Part shown: piece after piece, positions 6,905 to 15,873 of the stretch
Layout of the letters: the number at the start of each line of letters is the position of its first letter
Numbering within the stretch: the first letter of the stretch is position 1
Assembly: GCA_023957755.1 (NCBI GenBank)
Contig: JAMLGT010000004.1
Span: forward strand, 124,001-188,000
Source of the DNA: Chitinophagaceae bacterium
GTDB lineage: Bacteria; Bacteroidota; Bacteroidia; Chitinophagales; Chitinophagaceae
DNA length: 64,000 bases
Reading direction: 5' to 3'
Position numbers and translations under genes: made by a program
Notes under the pieces: model-generated
The model's input: the letters and a program-made list of their open reading frames with translations, nothing else
What the model was told of the DNA's origin: nothing
Databases searched by the model: none

Positions 6905-9346
6905 TTATTTAGCGGAAGGGGAGAATTCCATTTTGTATTTCACCATGCTTCCTGCAGCATCTTCCTGCTTCATTACCCAAAGCCGGTAATATTCTCCTTT
7001 GGTCCAGTGCGATACAAAATTATCGTAGTAGCGGCTACCCGGATTTCCACTTTGTCCACCCGGGTACACCCCGTAGGCCTCTGTCTCTGGCGACATCTGT
7101 ACTACCATCCTCCAACTGGGGCCGTGTTGTGCTTTTGTGGCATTGATGACATGCTCGCCTCCTCCGTTGTCCAGATGCAGGCTGCTCAACGCGTCAAGCC
7201 TTGCCAGGTGCAATACTTTGGTGTCTTTGAATTTTGCCCACTCCAGTTTATTGTTCTTTTCAAGATCCACGAGTGTCGGGACGGTTTTCTTAAACGAACG
7301 AAGGACAATGTCTTCAAGAGTTTCGGTTTCAGGAGTGGTGATATCATCAAAAAACTTAAATGAGGAGTCTTTTCTCTTAATGATATCTATCAGCGTGCTC
7401 TCGTGCGGCCAGGGGAGTTTGACACCTGATGCGTCAAACTCATCTGAAAATACACCTTTTTCAAATTCATCCCACACATTCACAAAAACCGTACATCCGG
7501 TAGAGTTAGGGGCATTTATGTAGTCCCAGTCCTTTAGCATCTGAAAATATTTTCGTTCAGTTGGGTCAAGGGTTGCTTCGTGGATTCTGGATACGAGTTC
7601 AGGTGCTGCTATCTCTCCAAATATGTTGTAGTTGTCTGTCTGCAGTTTCATCATATCATCAGGCGTGATCTGTTGCATGGCTCTCAGCCTGCGGTTGATT
7701 TCAAATCCCCTGTAGGGTGGATAATTGCCTCCCAGATAGTAAGGATAAGTAGTGTCTGTAGGCAACTGGTTGGCGCTGCTTACGAATCCGCGTTCGGGAT
7801 TTACCTGATGGGGGTTTTCAGCTTGTGGAATCTGGTATTGCCAGAAATAATCACTGTTGTTTCCTTCCATGATGAAATCGCCCTGGCGCCTCCATTTTGC
7901 AGGGAATTCACCCTGAGCCCAGATGGCGATATCGCCTGCCTTGGAAGAGAAAACGCAATTCTGTCCGGGCGTGTGCAGGTTCTTGATTGCTTCCAGATAA
8001 TCCTCATAATTCTTAGCACGATCCAGCATGTAAAATGCTTTGCCATCATTGCTGGGATCGTGTGCTTTCCATCGCACCGCATAATTCTTATTTCCCGTGT
8101 TGCGGTTACCGGTATATGACTTGTCATACATCACCGGACCTATGTGGGTATAAGCCACTGTGTCCAGATAATCGGGCTGTCCTTTTACTGCAATCTTTTC
8201 AATACGGAAGGTAGTGGGGTGCCAGGCACTGTCAAACCAATACTCCTTGCGACTTTCGTCTTTGAATTTTACTTCATAATAGTCGCGCACATCGCGCATG
8301 GCGTTGGTAAATCCAAATGCGATACTATCGTTGAATCCTATGATAACACAGGGAGCGCCCGGAAAGCTGACTCCGTAGGCATTGTATTCCGGGGTATGTA
8401 TCTGTATTTCGTACCACAGGGAGGGAAGGTTGAGCCCTAAGTGCGGATCATTACAGAGAATCGGATATCCGCTTTGGGTTTTGGTTCCGCTCACTGCCCA
8501 GTTGTTGCTTCCGTTGTCTTTATCAGGTTTCTGTTCGGTAATGTGGTTGGTCGATTTATAATTAAAATAAAGCGAATCTGCTGTAACCGGTATCTTCAGC
8601 TCGGCAGCCGGAGGATCAAAAGAGGTGCCTTTGGGAATGATGGGGTCAAGGGAATCCATCGCAATGGGAAAGAGTTTTTCAAACTGATCCTTCGAGAAGA
8701 TGGATTTGGCGTTGGTCATTTCGAAGTCGTTTTCAAAACCGGCCAGGTCAAGCGACATAAATTTTAGAAACAGTGCTGACTTCAGATTGTTCCACTTCTC
8801 AGGTTTATATCCCATTATTTTATACTCCAGAGGCATACTTCTATCAGTCAGCGATGCGATATAGGTATTGACACCGGCGGTGTAGCTGTCGTATGCAGCA
8901 TGTACGGCGGGGTCTTTTTCGAGTTCTTTCAGGGAATTTTCAGCGGCATACACCATTCCGAGGCGGCGCTTATCCCTGTCGTAACTGATGGCCTGTTCAC
9001 CCACAATCTCACTGAGCCTTCCGGAGGCGGCGCGTGCCTGAAACTCCATCTGCCACAGTCTGAACTTTGCATGCAGATAGCCCTGAATGAAGAAAGCATC
9101 TTCATCGTTTTGGGCAAAGATGTGCGGCACCAACCGCTCATCGAGATATACTGAAGCTTTGTCTTTGAGTTGTGTAAAGCTAAGGGTGGCATTATAGTCC
9201 ATATCAAAAGGATCTGCATTTTGCCAAACTCCGTGCTGCGGACTCATCAGTTTACCTAAAGGAGCCGGTAGAACAGAAGTGGAATTGAGGATTACGATTA
9301 GAGCCACTGTGATGGCTGCAAATAAAGTCATTAGGAAAAATCTCAT
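6905..9346 (-). CDS. Penicillin acylase family (Ntn-hydrolase) protein
   Basis: An 813-residue protein with an N-terminal hydrophobic signal or anchor (residues 1-25). The family's self-cleaving N-terminal nucleophile is Ser280 in DNGSNNWAVSG, followed by NDPHLGLNLPS and the conserved SFPGAPCVIIGFND. Family members cleave amides such as penicillin side chains, acyl-homoserine lactones or cyclic lipopeptides; the natural substrate cannot be read from sequence. Residues before 280 would form the alpha subunit plus spacer, the rest the beta subunit. It is the first gene of a four-gene minus-strand operon. A one-mismatch promoter box (TACTTTTC) lies about 35 bp upstream. Confidence 0.9.
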   Translation of the reverse strand: MRFFLMTLFAAITVALIVILNSTSVLPAPLGKLMSPQHGVWQNADPFDMDYNATLSFTQLKDKASVYLDERLVPHIFAQNDEDAFFIQGYLHAKFRLWQMEFQARAASGRLSEIVGEQAISYDRDKRRLGMVYAAENSLKELEKDPAVHAAYDSYTAGVNTYIASLTDRSMPLEYKIMGYKPEKWNNLKSALFLKFMSLDLAGFENDFEMTNAKSIFSKDQFEKLFPIAMDSLDPIIPKGTSFDPPAAELKIPVTADSLYFNYKSTNHITEQKPDKDNGSNNWAVSGTKTQSGYPILCNDPHLGLNLPSLWYEIQIHTPEYNAYGVSFPGAPCVIIGFNDSIAFGFTNAMRDVRDYYEVKFKDESRKEYWFDSAWHPTTFRIEKIAVKGQPDYLDTVAYTHIGPVMYDKSYTGNRNTGNKNYAVRWKAHDPSNDGKAFYMLDRAKNYEDYLEAIKNLHTPGQNCVFSSKAGDIAIWAQGEFPAKWRRQGDFIMEGNNSDYFWQYQIPQAENPHQVNPERGFVSSANQLPTDTTYPYYLGGNYPPYRGFEINRRLRAMQQITPDDMMKLQTDNYNIFGEIAAPELVSRIHEATLDPTERKYFQMLKDWDYINAPNSTGCTVFVNVWDEFEKGVFSDEFDASGVKLPWPHESTLIDIIKRKDSSFKFFDDITTPETETLEDIVLRSFKKTVPTLVDLEKNNKLEWAKFKDTKVLHLARLDALSSLHLDNGGGEHVINATKAQHGPSWRMVVQMSPETEAYGVYPGGQSGNPGSRYYDNFVSHWTKGEYYRLWVMKQEDAAGSMVKYKMEFSPSAK

Positions 9347-9472
9347 GTATTGCTGGTTAGGATGTGAGAATTATTTTTGAAAAGTAGTAAAAGATTTTTA
9401 GAGTTGGTATAGTTTGAGGCTTTTTAAAGTATTAATTGACCGGCTTTTAGGCAGAAGATGCATCTGACAGCC

Positions 9473-9480
9473 TACATTTG
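9473..9480 (+). promoter_or_regulatory. Bacteroidota -7 box (TACATTTG) for miaE
   Basis: TACATTTG fits the TAnnTTTG consensus exactly and ends 5 nt before the miaE ATG, so transcription probably begins at or next to the start codon (leaderless mRNA). No convincing -33 TTG is seen. Confidence 0.6.
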
Positions 9481-9485
9481 TATTT

Positions 9486-10097
9486 ATGGAAAATATTTCT
9501 CAGGATACTAAAAACATCTTAGGGCTACAACTGGTAACCGATCCCCGCTGGGTGAATCTGGCTTCTAAATCTATAGAAGAGATTCTCACAGACCATGCCT
9601 GGTGCGAGCAGAAAGCAGCAACCAGTTGCATCTCATTAATTCAGACGTATAATGATCGCGCAGCATTGGTAAAAAAGTTGTCGCCGATAGTTACAGAAGA
9701 GTGGGGGCATTTCAGGCTGGTATTGCGCGAAATTACTAAGCGAAAGCTCAGCCTGGGTAAGCAGCGGAAGGACGTGTATGTAAACAAACTCCTGGATTTT
9801 CAGACAAAAGGAGGCAGGCCTGAAGATCGCTTTCTGGATAAATTGCTTACGATGGCACTGATTGAAGCCAGAAGCTGCGAGCGTTTTAAGCGATTGAGCG
9901 AAGGGCTTGAAGATCCCTATCTGAGAAAGTTTTACCGCATTTTTATGGAAAGCGAGGCAGGACACTATACACTTTTTATCACATTAGCCGAATTGTATCT
10001 GCCTAAAGAAAAGGTCAGAAAACGGTGGGCAGAATGGCTCGCCTACGAACGTGAGGTAATGGAAAATCTGGAAGTGAGGGGCGACCGCGTGCATTAA
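9486..10097 (+). CDS. miaE: tRNA-(ms2io6A)-hydroxylase-like protein MiaE
   Basis: A 203-residue cytoplasmic protein of the MiaE family, ferritin-like di-iron monooxygenases that hydroxylate the isopentenyl group of ms2i6A at tRNA position 37. The expected metal ligands are visible as two E-x2-H pairs, Glu72/His75 (EEWGHF) and Glu157/His160 (ESEAGH), with additional Glu41 and Glu127 in a four-helix pattern. Length matches the family. It lies 23 bp upstream of argS, but argS has its own promoter box. Whether this lineage really makes the hydroxylated base is an inference from family membership. Confidence 0.88.
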   Translation: MENISQDTKNILGLQLVTDPRWVNLASKSIEEILTDHAWCEQKAATSCISLIQTYNDRAALVKKLSPIVTEEWGHFRLVLREITKRKLSLGKQRKDVYVNKLLDFQTKGGRPEDRFLDKLLTMALIEARSCERFKRLSEGLEDPYLRKFYRIFMESEAGHYTLFITLAELYLPKEKVRKRWAEWLAYEREVMENLEVRGDRVH

Positions 10098-10102
10098 TAA
10101 TT

Positions 10103-10110
10103 TACTTTTG
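10103..10110 (+). promoter_or_regulatory. -7 box (TACTTTTG) for argS
   Basis: An exact TAnnTTTG match in the 23-bp gap after miaE. It ends 10 nt before the argS ATG at 10121, predicting a leader of only a few nucleotides. Confidence 0.55.
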
Positions 10111-10120
10111 CGGTTTTAGT

Positions 10121-11908
10121 ATGATGTCATTAACAGATTTAATCCGCTCGGCGGTAAAAGAGAGTATTAAAGGGCTTTATGGCGATATTGCTGAGCCGCT
10201 CGATATTCAGATTACACCCACCAAACCAGAATTTGAGGGTGATTATACAGTTGTATTTTTCCCACTGATTAAAGTTCTGAAAAGGCGCCCTGACGAATTA
10301 GGCACTCAGTTGGGAAATAAATTATTGGAACTATATCCGGCTTCCTTCTCAAAGTTCAATGTCATAAAGGGGTTTCTCAATCTTTCATTTTCCGATAGCC
10401 TGTTGAGCGATTTCCTCCGGGAAAACTTCATCAATGGTTCATTTGGAACCCAGCCTTCAAATGGTAAGACGGTGATGGTAGAATATGCCTCGCCCAATAC
10501 CAATAAGCCAATCCACCTGGGCCATCTGAGAAATATTTTTCTGGGATGGAGTATGGCCGAGATTCTGGAAGCAAACGGATTTAAGGTGATCAAATCATCT
10601 ATAATCAACGACCGTGGAATTCATATCTGTAAAAGTATGATAGCCTGGCAGATGTTTGCCAATGGCGCTACGCCGGAGTCGACCCATACCAAAGGAGACC
10701 ACTTCGTAGGGAATTACTACGTAAGATTTAATGATGTGTATCAGGAGCAGATAGCCGCACTCGTGGCAGAGGGTATGGATAAGAAGCAGGCAGAACGCGA
10801 TGCGCCGATAATGAAAGAAGCGCAGGAAATGCTGGTGAAGTGGGAGCAGGGCGATGAGGAAGTGAGGAGCCTCTGGGCTACTATGAACGGATGGGTCTAT
10901 AAAGGATTTGATGAAACGTTTAAGCGTATTGGAATTGGGTTCGACAAAGTGTATTATGAAAGTGATACCTACCTGTTGGGTAAGGATTATGTGAAGGAAG
11001 GCCTTGAGAAAAATATCCTGTTCAAAAAAGAAGACGGGAGCGTGTGGATAGACCTGAACGATGTGAAGCTTGACGAAAAACTGCTACTCAGAGGTGATGG
11101 CACTTCAGTTTACATTACACAGGATATCGGGCTGGCAGTGCAGAAATTTGAAGAGTATTCTTTAGAAAAAAGTATTTATGTAATTGGCGACGAGCAACTC
11201 CATCACATGAAAGTGCTCAAAGAAATATGCAGGAAACTGGGCTTTGGCTTTGCAGATGCTATTTACCACCTGAGTTATGGCATGGTAGAGTTGACCACCG
11301 GTAAAATGAAGAGTCGCGAAGGCACGGTGGTGGATGCGGATGATATCGTGGAAGAGATGGTGCAGACAGCAGCGGCGCACACAGCCGAACTGGGAAAGGT
11401 GGAAGGCACTACTGAAGAAGATTTGAAAGCGCTTTATGAAACATTAGGGTTAGGTGCAATGAAATTCTATCTGCTGCGTGTGGACCCAAAGAAGAGGATG
11501 TTGTTTGATCCCAAAGAGAGTATCGATTTTCACGGATTTACCGGTCCATTTGTGCAATACACCTATGCGCGAATCAAATCTATCCTTCGTAAAGCAGCCG
11601 TAAGTGCTGAAACAATTTCATTCAGCAAATCAGATAGCCTGTTACCACTCGAAAGGCAGCTAATGCTATTGCTGGAAACCTATCCGAATGTGCTGGCAGA
11701 TAGTGCGCGAGAGGTAAATGCTTCGCTGGTGGCCAATTATGCCTTCAGCCTGGCACAGCTTTTCAACAGTTTCTATGCCGAACACTCTGTATTGAAAGCA
11801 GAAAACAACGAGAAGCAACAGCTAAGGCTCGCCTTATCACTATTCACAGCCAATGTGCTCAAGAGCGCCCTTAAGATGCTGGGGATTAATGCGCCGGAAA
11901 GGATGTAG
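10121..11908 (+). CDS. argS: Arginyl-tRNA synthetase
   Basis: A 595-residue class I aminoacyl-tRNA synthetase charging tRNA-Arg in the cytoplasm. The N-terminal ArgRS-specific domain spans about residues 1-100. The HIGH-type signature follows in ASPNTNKPIHLGHLRN near residues 125-140, and the KMSKS-like loop is TTGKMKSREG. A DALR-type anticodon-binding helical domain fills the C-terminus (FVQYTYARIKSILRKA onward, ending LKMLGINAPERM). Length is normal. Its own promoter box overlaps the intergenic gap after miaE. Confidence 0.97.
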   Translation: MMSLTDLIRSAVKESIKGLYGDIAEPLDIQITPTKPEFEGDYTVVFFPLIKVLKRRPDELGTQLGNKLLELYPASFSKFNVIKGFLNLSFSDSLLSDFLRENFINGSFGTQPSNGKTVMVEYASPNTNKPIHLGHLRNIFLGWSMAEILEANGFKVIKSSIINDRGIHICKSMIAWQMFANGATPESTHTKGDHFVGNYYVRFNDVYQEQIAALVAEGMDKKQAERDAPIMKEAQEMLVKWEQGDEEVRSLWATMNGWVYKGFDETFKRIGIGFDKVYYESDTYLLGKDYVKEGLEKNILFKKEDGSVWIDLNDVKLDEKLLLRGDGTSVYITQDIGLAVQKFEEYSLEKSIYVIGDEQLHHMKVLKEICRKLGFGFADAIYHLSYGMVELTTGKMKSREGTVVDADDIVEEMVQTAAAHTAELGKVEGTTEEDLKALYETLGLGAMKFYLLRVDPKKRMLFDPKESIDFHGFTGPFVQYTYARIKSILRKAAVSAETISFSKSDSLLPLERQLMLLLETYPNVLADSAREVNASLVANYAFSLAQLFNSFYAEHSVLKAENNEKQQLRLALSLFTANVLKSALKMLGINAPERM

Positions 11909-11993
11909 TAATCATTCTCTTTATTAATTGATTTTTCTTCCTGCAATCTGCACACTGAATTTTTGGAGACTGTGCGCAGATAGTCGGAATCCT

Positions 11994-12001
11994 TATTTTT
12001 G
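11994..12001 (+). promoter_or_regulatory. -7 box (TATTTTTG) for fbp
   Basis: An exact TAnnTTTG match ending 24 nt before the fbp start, so the predicted leader is under 20 nt. No clear -33 element at normal spacing. Confidence 0.5.
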
Positions 12002-12025
12002 TCTTTCTAAAACAAACTAACTTTT

Positions 12026-13048
12026 ATGGCGGCGCTCACAAACAGGCAGGTACTTACACTGGATGAATTTACTATTCGCGAAATGCGTGCTTTCCCAAAA
12101 GCTACCGGCGAACTGGCAGGGCTGCTCAGAGATATCGGCCTTGCAGCAAAACGTGTGAATGTAGAAGTGAACAAGGCAGGTCTGGTCGATATTCTTGGTG
12201 ATGCCGGCCACATGAATGTGCAGGGTGAAGAGGTGAAGAAGCTTGATGAGTTTGCCAACGAACAAATGGTGGGGGTGCTAAGACATGGAATCAGTTGTGC
12301 CGGTATTGCCAGTGAGGAGCTTGATGATATTGTGGTGTTCGATGATGAGATTAGCAAACAGTCGAAGTATATCTGCATGTTTGATCCGCTGGATGGCAGT
12401 TCGAATATCGATGTCAATGTGAGTATAGGTACTATCTTCAGTGTGTATAGACGTACTACACCGGTTGGCACTGCGGTTACCATCGATGATTTTCTGCAAC
12501 CGGGCAACAGAATAGTAGCAGCCGGATATGTAATTTATGGAAGTAGCACCATCCTCGTATATGCAACGAAAAGAGGCGTGAATGGATTCACATTGGATCC
12601 TTCGATTGGCGAATTCTGCCTGAGCCATCCCGATGTCAAATGTCCTGAAAAGGGAAAAATTTATTCTATTAATCATGGTAATTACTATGGCTTTTCTGAA
12701 GGAATGAAAGAATATGTGGAGCGTTGCCAGACAAAGGACAAATCTAAAGGGGGGCCTTATACGCAAAGATATATCGGAAGCATGGTCAGCGATGTACACC
12801 GTAACCTGATAAAAGGAGGTATATTTATGTATCCGGGCACTACCGATAAACCGGATGGTAAGTTAAGACTGCTTTATGAGTGTAATCCATTTGCCTACAT
12901 CATTGAAAGAGCAGGAGGAAAAGCAACGGATGGCCACATGCGCATTTTGGACAAGGTGCCGGGGCGATTGCATGAACGCACTCCCTTTTTTATAGGGAGC
13001 AATTCAATGATGGAGGAGTTGGAAGAGTGTCTTTCGATGGATAAGTAA
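12026..13048 (+). CDS. fbp: Class I fructose-1,6-bisphosphatase
   Basis: A 340-residue cytoplasmic enzyme that hydrolyses fructose-1,6-bisphosphate to fructose-6-phosphate, the committed step of gluconeogenesis. The metal-binding signature is [18 protein letters not shown], with Asp120 and Asp123. Substrate-binding residues are in [20 protein letters not shown], and [17 protein letters not shown] carries the late metal-binding Glu. Length matches class I enzymes. It stands alone between argS and an FKBP lipoprotein gene with its own promoter box. Assignment is very secure. Confidence 0.97.
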   Translation: MAALTNRQVLTLDEFTIREMRAFPKATGELAGLLRDIGLAAKRVNVEVNKAGLVDILGDAGHMNVQGEEVKKLDEFANEQMVGVLRHGISCAGIASEELDDIVVFDDEISKQSKYICMFDPLDGSSNIDVNVSIGTIFSVYRRTTPVGTAVTIDDFLQPGNRIVAAGYVIYGSSTILVYATKRGVNGFTLDPSIGEFCLSHPDVKCPEKGKIYSINHGNYYGFSEGMKEYVERCQTKDKSKGGPYTQRYIGSMVSDVHRNLIKGGIFMYPGTTDKPDGKLRLLYECNPFAYIIERAGGKATDGHMRILDKVPGRLHERTPFFIGSNSMMEELEECLSMDK

Positions 13049-13158
13049 TTTGCTTTGTTATTATGATTTCGGCATTTTTAGAAGTGTAATGACATTCCCC
13101 TGTCCTGAATTCCTGATTTTTAGCTGTTTGATATGCTTTTTCGGATTTTCAGAAAACC

Positions 13159-13166
13159 TATATTTG
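13159..13166 (+). promoter_or_regulatory. -7 box (TATATTTG) for the FKBP lipoprotein gene
   Basis: An exact TAnnTTTG match ending 16 nt before the ATG at 13183. Confidence 0.5.
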
Positions 13167-13182
13167 CGAATATTAAAAAATT

Positions 13183-13923
13183 ATGAGACTAACGAATACC
13201 CTACGAAATGTGTCGGTCGCAGTATCGGCAGTTTTACTTTTTTCATGTACAGCCACCAAGCCGACTCCGGTAGCAGTTGTTGCGGCGCCTACTCCGCCAC
13301 TACCCCCGGCTACACCCAAAGTAGTAACCGAACTGGATAGCGCTTCCTATGCTATTGGTGTGCAGGTGGCTACCTTTTACAGGAACCAGGGGATGGATTC
13401 TGTGAATTTTGATTTGATTCGCCAGGCTTATAAAGATGTGTACACCGATTCTCCATTAGTATTAGATTTAGAAGTAGCAAATATGACACTGCAGGAAAAA
13501 CTCGAAAAATTTATGAATGCCAAACTTAATAAAGAGAAAGAAAAAGGAAAGGCATTTCTCGATTCTATTGCCGCCAGGCCCAATGTGGTAAAGCTTCCTT
13601 CAGGACTGATGTATGAGATTGTAAAGAGAGGTGAAGGGGCGATACCTAAAGCTACGGACACTGTCAGAACCAATTATATTGGAAGCCTGATTGATGGTAA
13701 AGAATTCGACAACTCTTACAAGCGTGGTGAGCCTCTTGAGTTCCCTGTGGGTGGTGTAATCAAAGGATGGGTAGAAGCCCTTCAGTTGATGCCTGTGGGT
13801 AGTATCTGGAAGTTGTATATCCCTTCGGAACTGGGCTATGGCGACAGAGGTGCTGGCGGTGCTATACCAGGCGGTGCTCCTTTGGTGTTCACTGTAGAGT
13901 TGTTGGGAATCGTACATAAATAA
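13183..13923 (+). CDS. FKBP-type peptidyl-prolyl cis-trans isomerase lipoprotein
   Basis: A 246-residue protein with a lipoprotein signal (VLLFSC, Cys22) followed by a Pro/Ala-rich linker. Residues about 50-125 resemble the FkpA/Mip N-terminal dimerisation domain (YAIGVQVATFYRNQGMDSVNFD), and residues about 130-245 are the FKBP domain (LPSGLMYEIVKRGEG, YIGSLIDGKEFDNSYKRGEP, IPSELGYGDRGAGGAIPGGA). It should assist protein folding in the periplasm, tethered to a membrane. The NUDIX gene follows after 10 bp, so the two are probably co-transcribed. Confidence 0.93.
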   Translation: MRLTNTLRNVSVAVSAVLLFSCTATKPTPVAVVAAPTPPLPPATPKVVTELDSASYAIGVQVATFYRNQGMDSVNFDLIRQAYKDVYTDSPLVLDLEVANMTLQEKLEKFMNAKLNKEKEKGKAFLDSIAARPNVVKLPSGLMYEIVKRGEGAIPKATDTVRTNYIGSLIDGKEFDNSYKRGEPLEFPVGGVIKGWVEALQLMPVGSIWKLYIPSELGYGDRGAGGAIPGGAPLVFTVELLGIVHK

Positions 13924-13933
13924 CTCAGGGGCC

Positions 13934-14479
13934 ATGACGTTGAAGTGGAAAACCCTAAAATCAGAATACCTCACCAAATACCCTTACTTCACCAGCAGGA
14001 AGGATACCTGTGAGATGCCCGACGGTAAGATCGTGCCTTCGTATTATGTGGTGGAGCTTCCGGTGTCTGTATGTGCTGTATGCCTGACGAATGACAATGA
14101 AGTGCTGATTGTGAAACAATACCGACATCCGATTGAAGAGGTTTGCATAGAACTGCCGGGTGGCTTTGTCGACAAAGGGGAGACCCCTGAAATCGCCATT
14201 CGAAGAGAACTGCAGGAAGAGACAGCTTACGAATTTTCAGAGATTATACCTGTAGGAAAGATAGCAGCCAATCCGGGAGTGCTGAATAATTTCACCTACT
14301 TCTTTATTGCGAAGGGAGGGGAGCCTCACGGAAAGCAACACTTTGATGAACATGAGTTTCTTAAAGTGGAAAAGATATCTCTGCAGGAGTTAAAGCAACT
14401 TTTCCTGGATAATAAGATTATTCAGTCGTTGCATGCTAATTGCATCTTTTATGCGCTTCGTCATTTAGGTGAATTATGA
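13934..14479 (+). CDS. NUDIX hydrolase, ADP-ribose pyrophosphatase-like
   Basis: A 181-residue cytoplasmic protein. The Nudix box is complete at about residues 77-99: GGFVDKGETP then RRELQEETAYEF, matching Gx5Ex7REUxEExGU except for Ala in place of the last Gly. The overall form (KTLKSEYLTKYPYFTSRKDTCEMPDGK at the N-terminus, split here by description) resembles ADP-ribose pyrophosphatases, which split ADP-ribose to AMP and ribose-5-phosphate. It follows the FKBP gene by 10 bp. Its last 19 bp overlap the 3' end of the convergent folC gene. Substrate is inferred from family resemblance. Confidence 0.88.
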   Translation: MTLKWKTLKSEYLTKYPYFTSRKDTCEMPDGKIVPSYYVVELPVSVCAVCLTNDNEVLIVKQYRHPIEEVCIELPGGFVDKGETPEIAIRRELQEETAYEFSEIIPVGKIAANPGVLNNFTYFFIAKGGEPHGKQHFDEHEFLKVEKISLQELKQLFLDNKIIQSLHANCIFYALRHLGEL

Positions 14480-15795
14480 TGTAAACCACTCAGTAATTTT
14501 TTTGTCCCGGATATATCGACTTCGGCTACGATGTAAACACTTCCACAAACGAGTATCAGGTCATCTGTGCCTGCCTTCTTACATGCAGCTTCCACAGCTG
14601 ATTGCACTTTGGCATAATGCTTTCCCTTCAGGCCGTAGGTGCCGGCAAGTAACGCCAGCTCTTTTGAGGGCATCGCTCTGGGGATCGGTGCCTGGCAGAA
14701 AAAATAAATCGCATCACGTGGATAAAGGCTTAGCACAGCATCATGGTCTTTGTCTTTAACCATTCCGGTGACGATAAAGAGTTTTCTGAAATGAAGATAG
14801 CTGAGCTGATGCAAAATCTCTTTAATTCCCTCCCGGTTGTGCCCTACATCCAGCACTACTTTTGGCTTCTGAAATATCACCTGCCACCTGCCGGTCAGGC
14901 CGGTGAGTTTGGTGACTTTGGCCAGGGCCGCCGCTGTTTTACCCGAATTAAGGTGAAATTTTTTCTTTAGCTGTTGCACGCTTTGCAATACTGTGAGCAG
15001 GTTCTTTATTTGGTAGTCGCCAATTAGGTCTGTCTGATACCACTGCCTTTTGCCAGTGGCAACGGTTTCCACTCTGGTACAGAGGTACCTTCCTTTCATT
15101 TCGTGATGCACTACGCGGAGTAACTTGTCTGCGAAATAGATATCACTGTTTCTTTTTTTAGCCACCTCCAGAAATACATGTGCTGTTTCGGGGTGTGATT
15201 CTCCAATCACCACAGGTATGTGTGGTTTTATGATTCCTGCCTTTTCAAAGGCGATTTTGGACAGGGTATCTCCCAATACATCCGTATGGTCCCATCCGAT
15301 ATTGGTGATGACGGAGAGTTCCGGTATGATGACATTTGTACTGTCTAACCTGCCTCCGAGACCCGTTTCGATAATGGCAATATCCACCTGCTCCATTGCA
15401 AAATAATCCAATGCCATCCCAAATGTGAGTTCAAAAAAAGAAGGATGCACTTCAGCAGCAAATTCCTGATTGTGCTTTACAAAACGGGTAACAAAGTGCT
15501 TTGGAACCATCTTTCCATTGATGCGGATACGCTCTCTGAAATCGTAAAGGTGGGGCGAGGTGTAAAGCCCTGTCTTATATCCATGTTCCTGAAAAATAGC
15601 GGCCAGCATATTAGTGACAGACCCTTTGCCGTTGGTGCCGGCTATATGCACTGTCCTGAATTTCCTTTCGGGATGCCCGAGATGTGCGCAAATCAGTCGT
15701 GTGTTGGTCAGGTCAATTTTTAAAGCTTTGGCTCCGGTACGGCTGAATATAGGCAGCGCGCTATACAGATAGTCTATTGCCTCCTGATAATTCAA
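14461..15795 (-). CDS. folC: Folylpolyglutamate synthase / dihydrofolate synthase
   Basis: A Mur-ligase-type ATP-dependent enzyme that adds glutamate to dihydropteroate and folates. The P-loop is HIAGTNGKGSVTNML. Further signatures are TSPHLYDFRERIRING, ETGLGGRLDSTN and the C-terminal DVGHNREG. The frame is open up to a GTG at 15846, but a TTTG / N22 / TAATTTTG promoter at 15816-15849 lies inside that extension. I therefore choose the TTG at 15795, giving MNYQEAIDYLYSALP, the usual FolC N-terminus, and 444 residues. The 3' end overlaps the NUDIX gene by 19 bp, tail to tail. Confidence 0.92.
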   Translation of the reverse strand: MNYQEAIDYLYSALPIFSRTGAKALKIDLTNTRLICAHLGHPERKFRTVHIAGTNGKGSVTNMLAAIFQEHGYKTGLYTSPHLYDFRERIRINGKMVPKHFVTRFVKHNQEFAAEVHPSFFELTFGMALDYFAMEQVDIAIIETGLGGRLDSTNVIIPELSVITNIGWDHTDVLGDTLSKIAFEKAGIIKPHIPVVIGESHPETAHVFLEVAKKRNSDIYFADKLLRVVHHEMKGRYLCTRVETVATGKRQWYQTDLIGDYQIKNLLTVLQSVQQLKKKFHLNSGKTAAALAKVTKLTGLTGRWQVIFQKPKVVLDVGHNREGIKEILHQLSYLHFRKLFIVTGMVKDKDHDAVLSLYPRDAIYFFCQAPIPRAMPSKELALLAGTYGLKGKHYAKVQSAVEAACKKAGTDDLILVCGSVYIVAEVDISGTKKLLSGLHHNSPK

Positions 15796-15815
15796 GGTCA
15801 GTAAATTTTTATCTG

Positions 15816-15849
15816 CAAAATTATTGAATGAAAAAGTGAAACGCACAAA
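15816..15849 (-). promoter_or_regulatory. Promoter for folC (TTTG, 22 nt, TAATTTTG)
   Basis: On the minus strand, TTTG at 15849-15846 is followed after 22 nt by TAATTTTG at 15823-15816, fitting the Bacteroidota -33/-7 pattern. It predicts a TSS near 15809, about 14 nt before the TTG start. Confidence 0.6.
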
Positions 15850-15873
15850 TGAAGAATCGGGAGTCTGCCAGGA

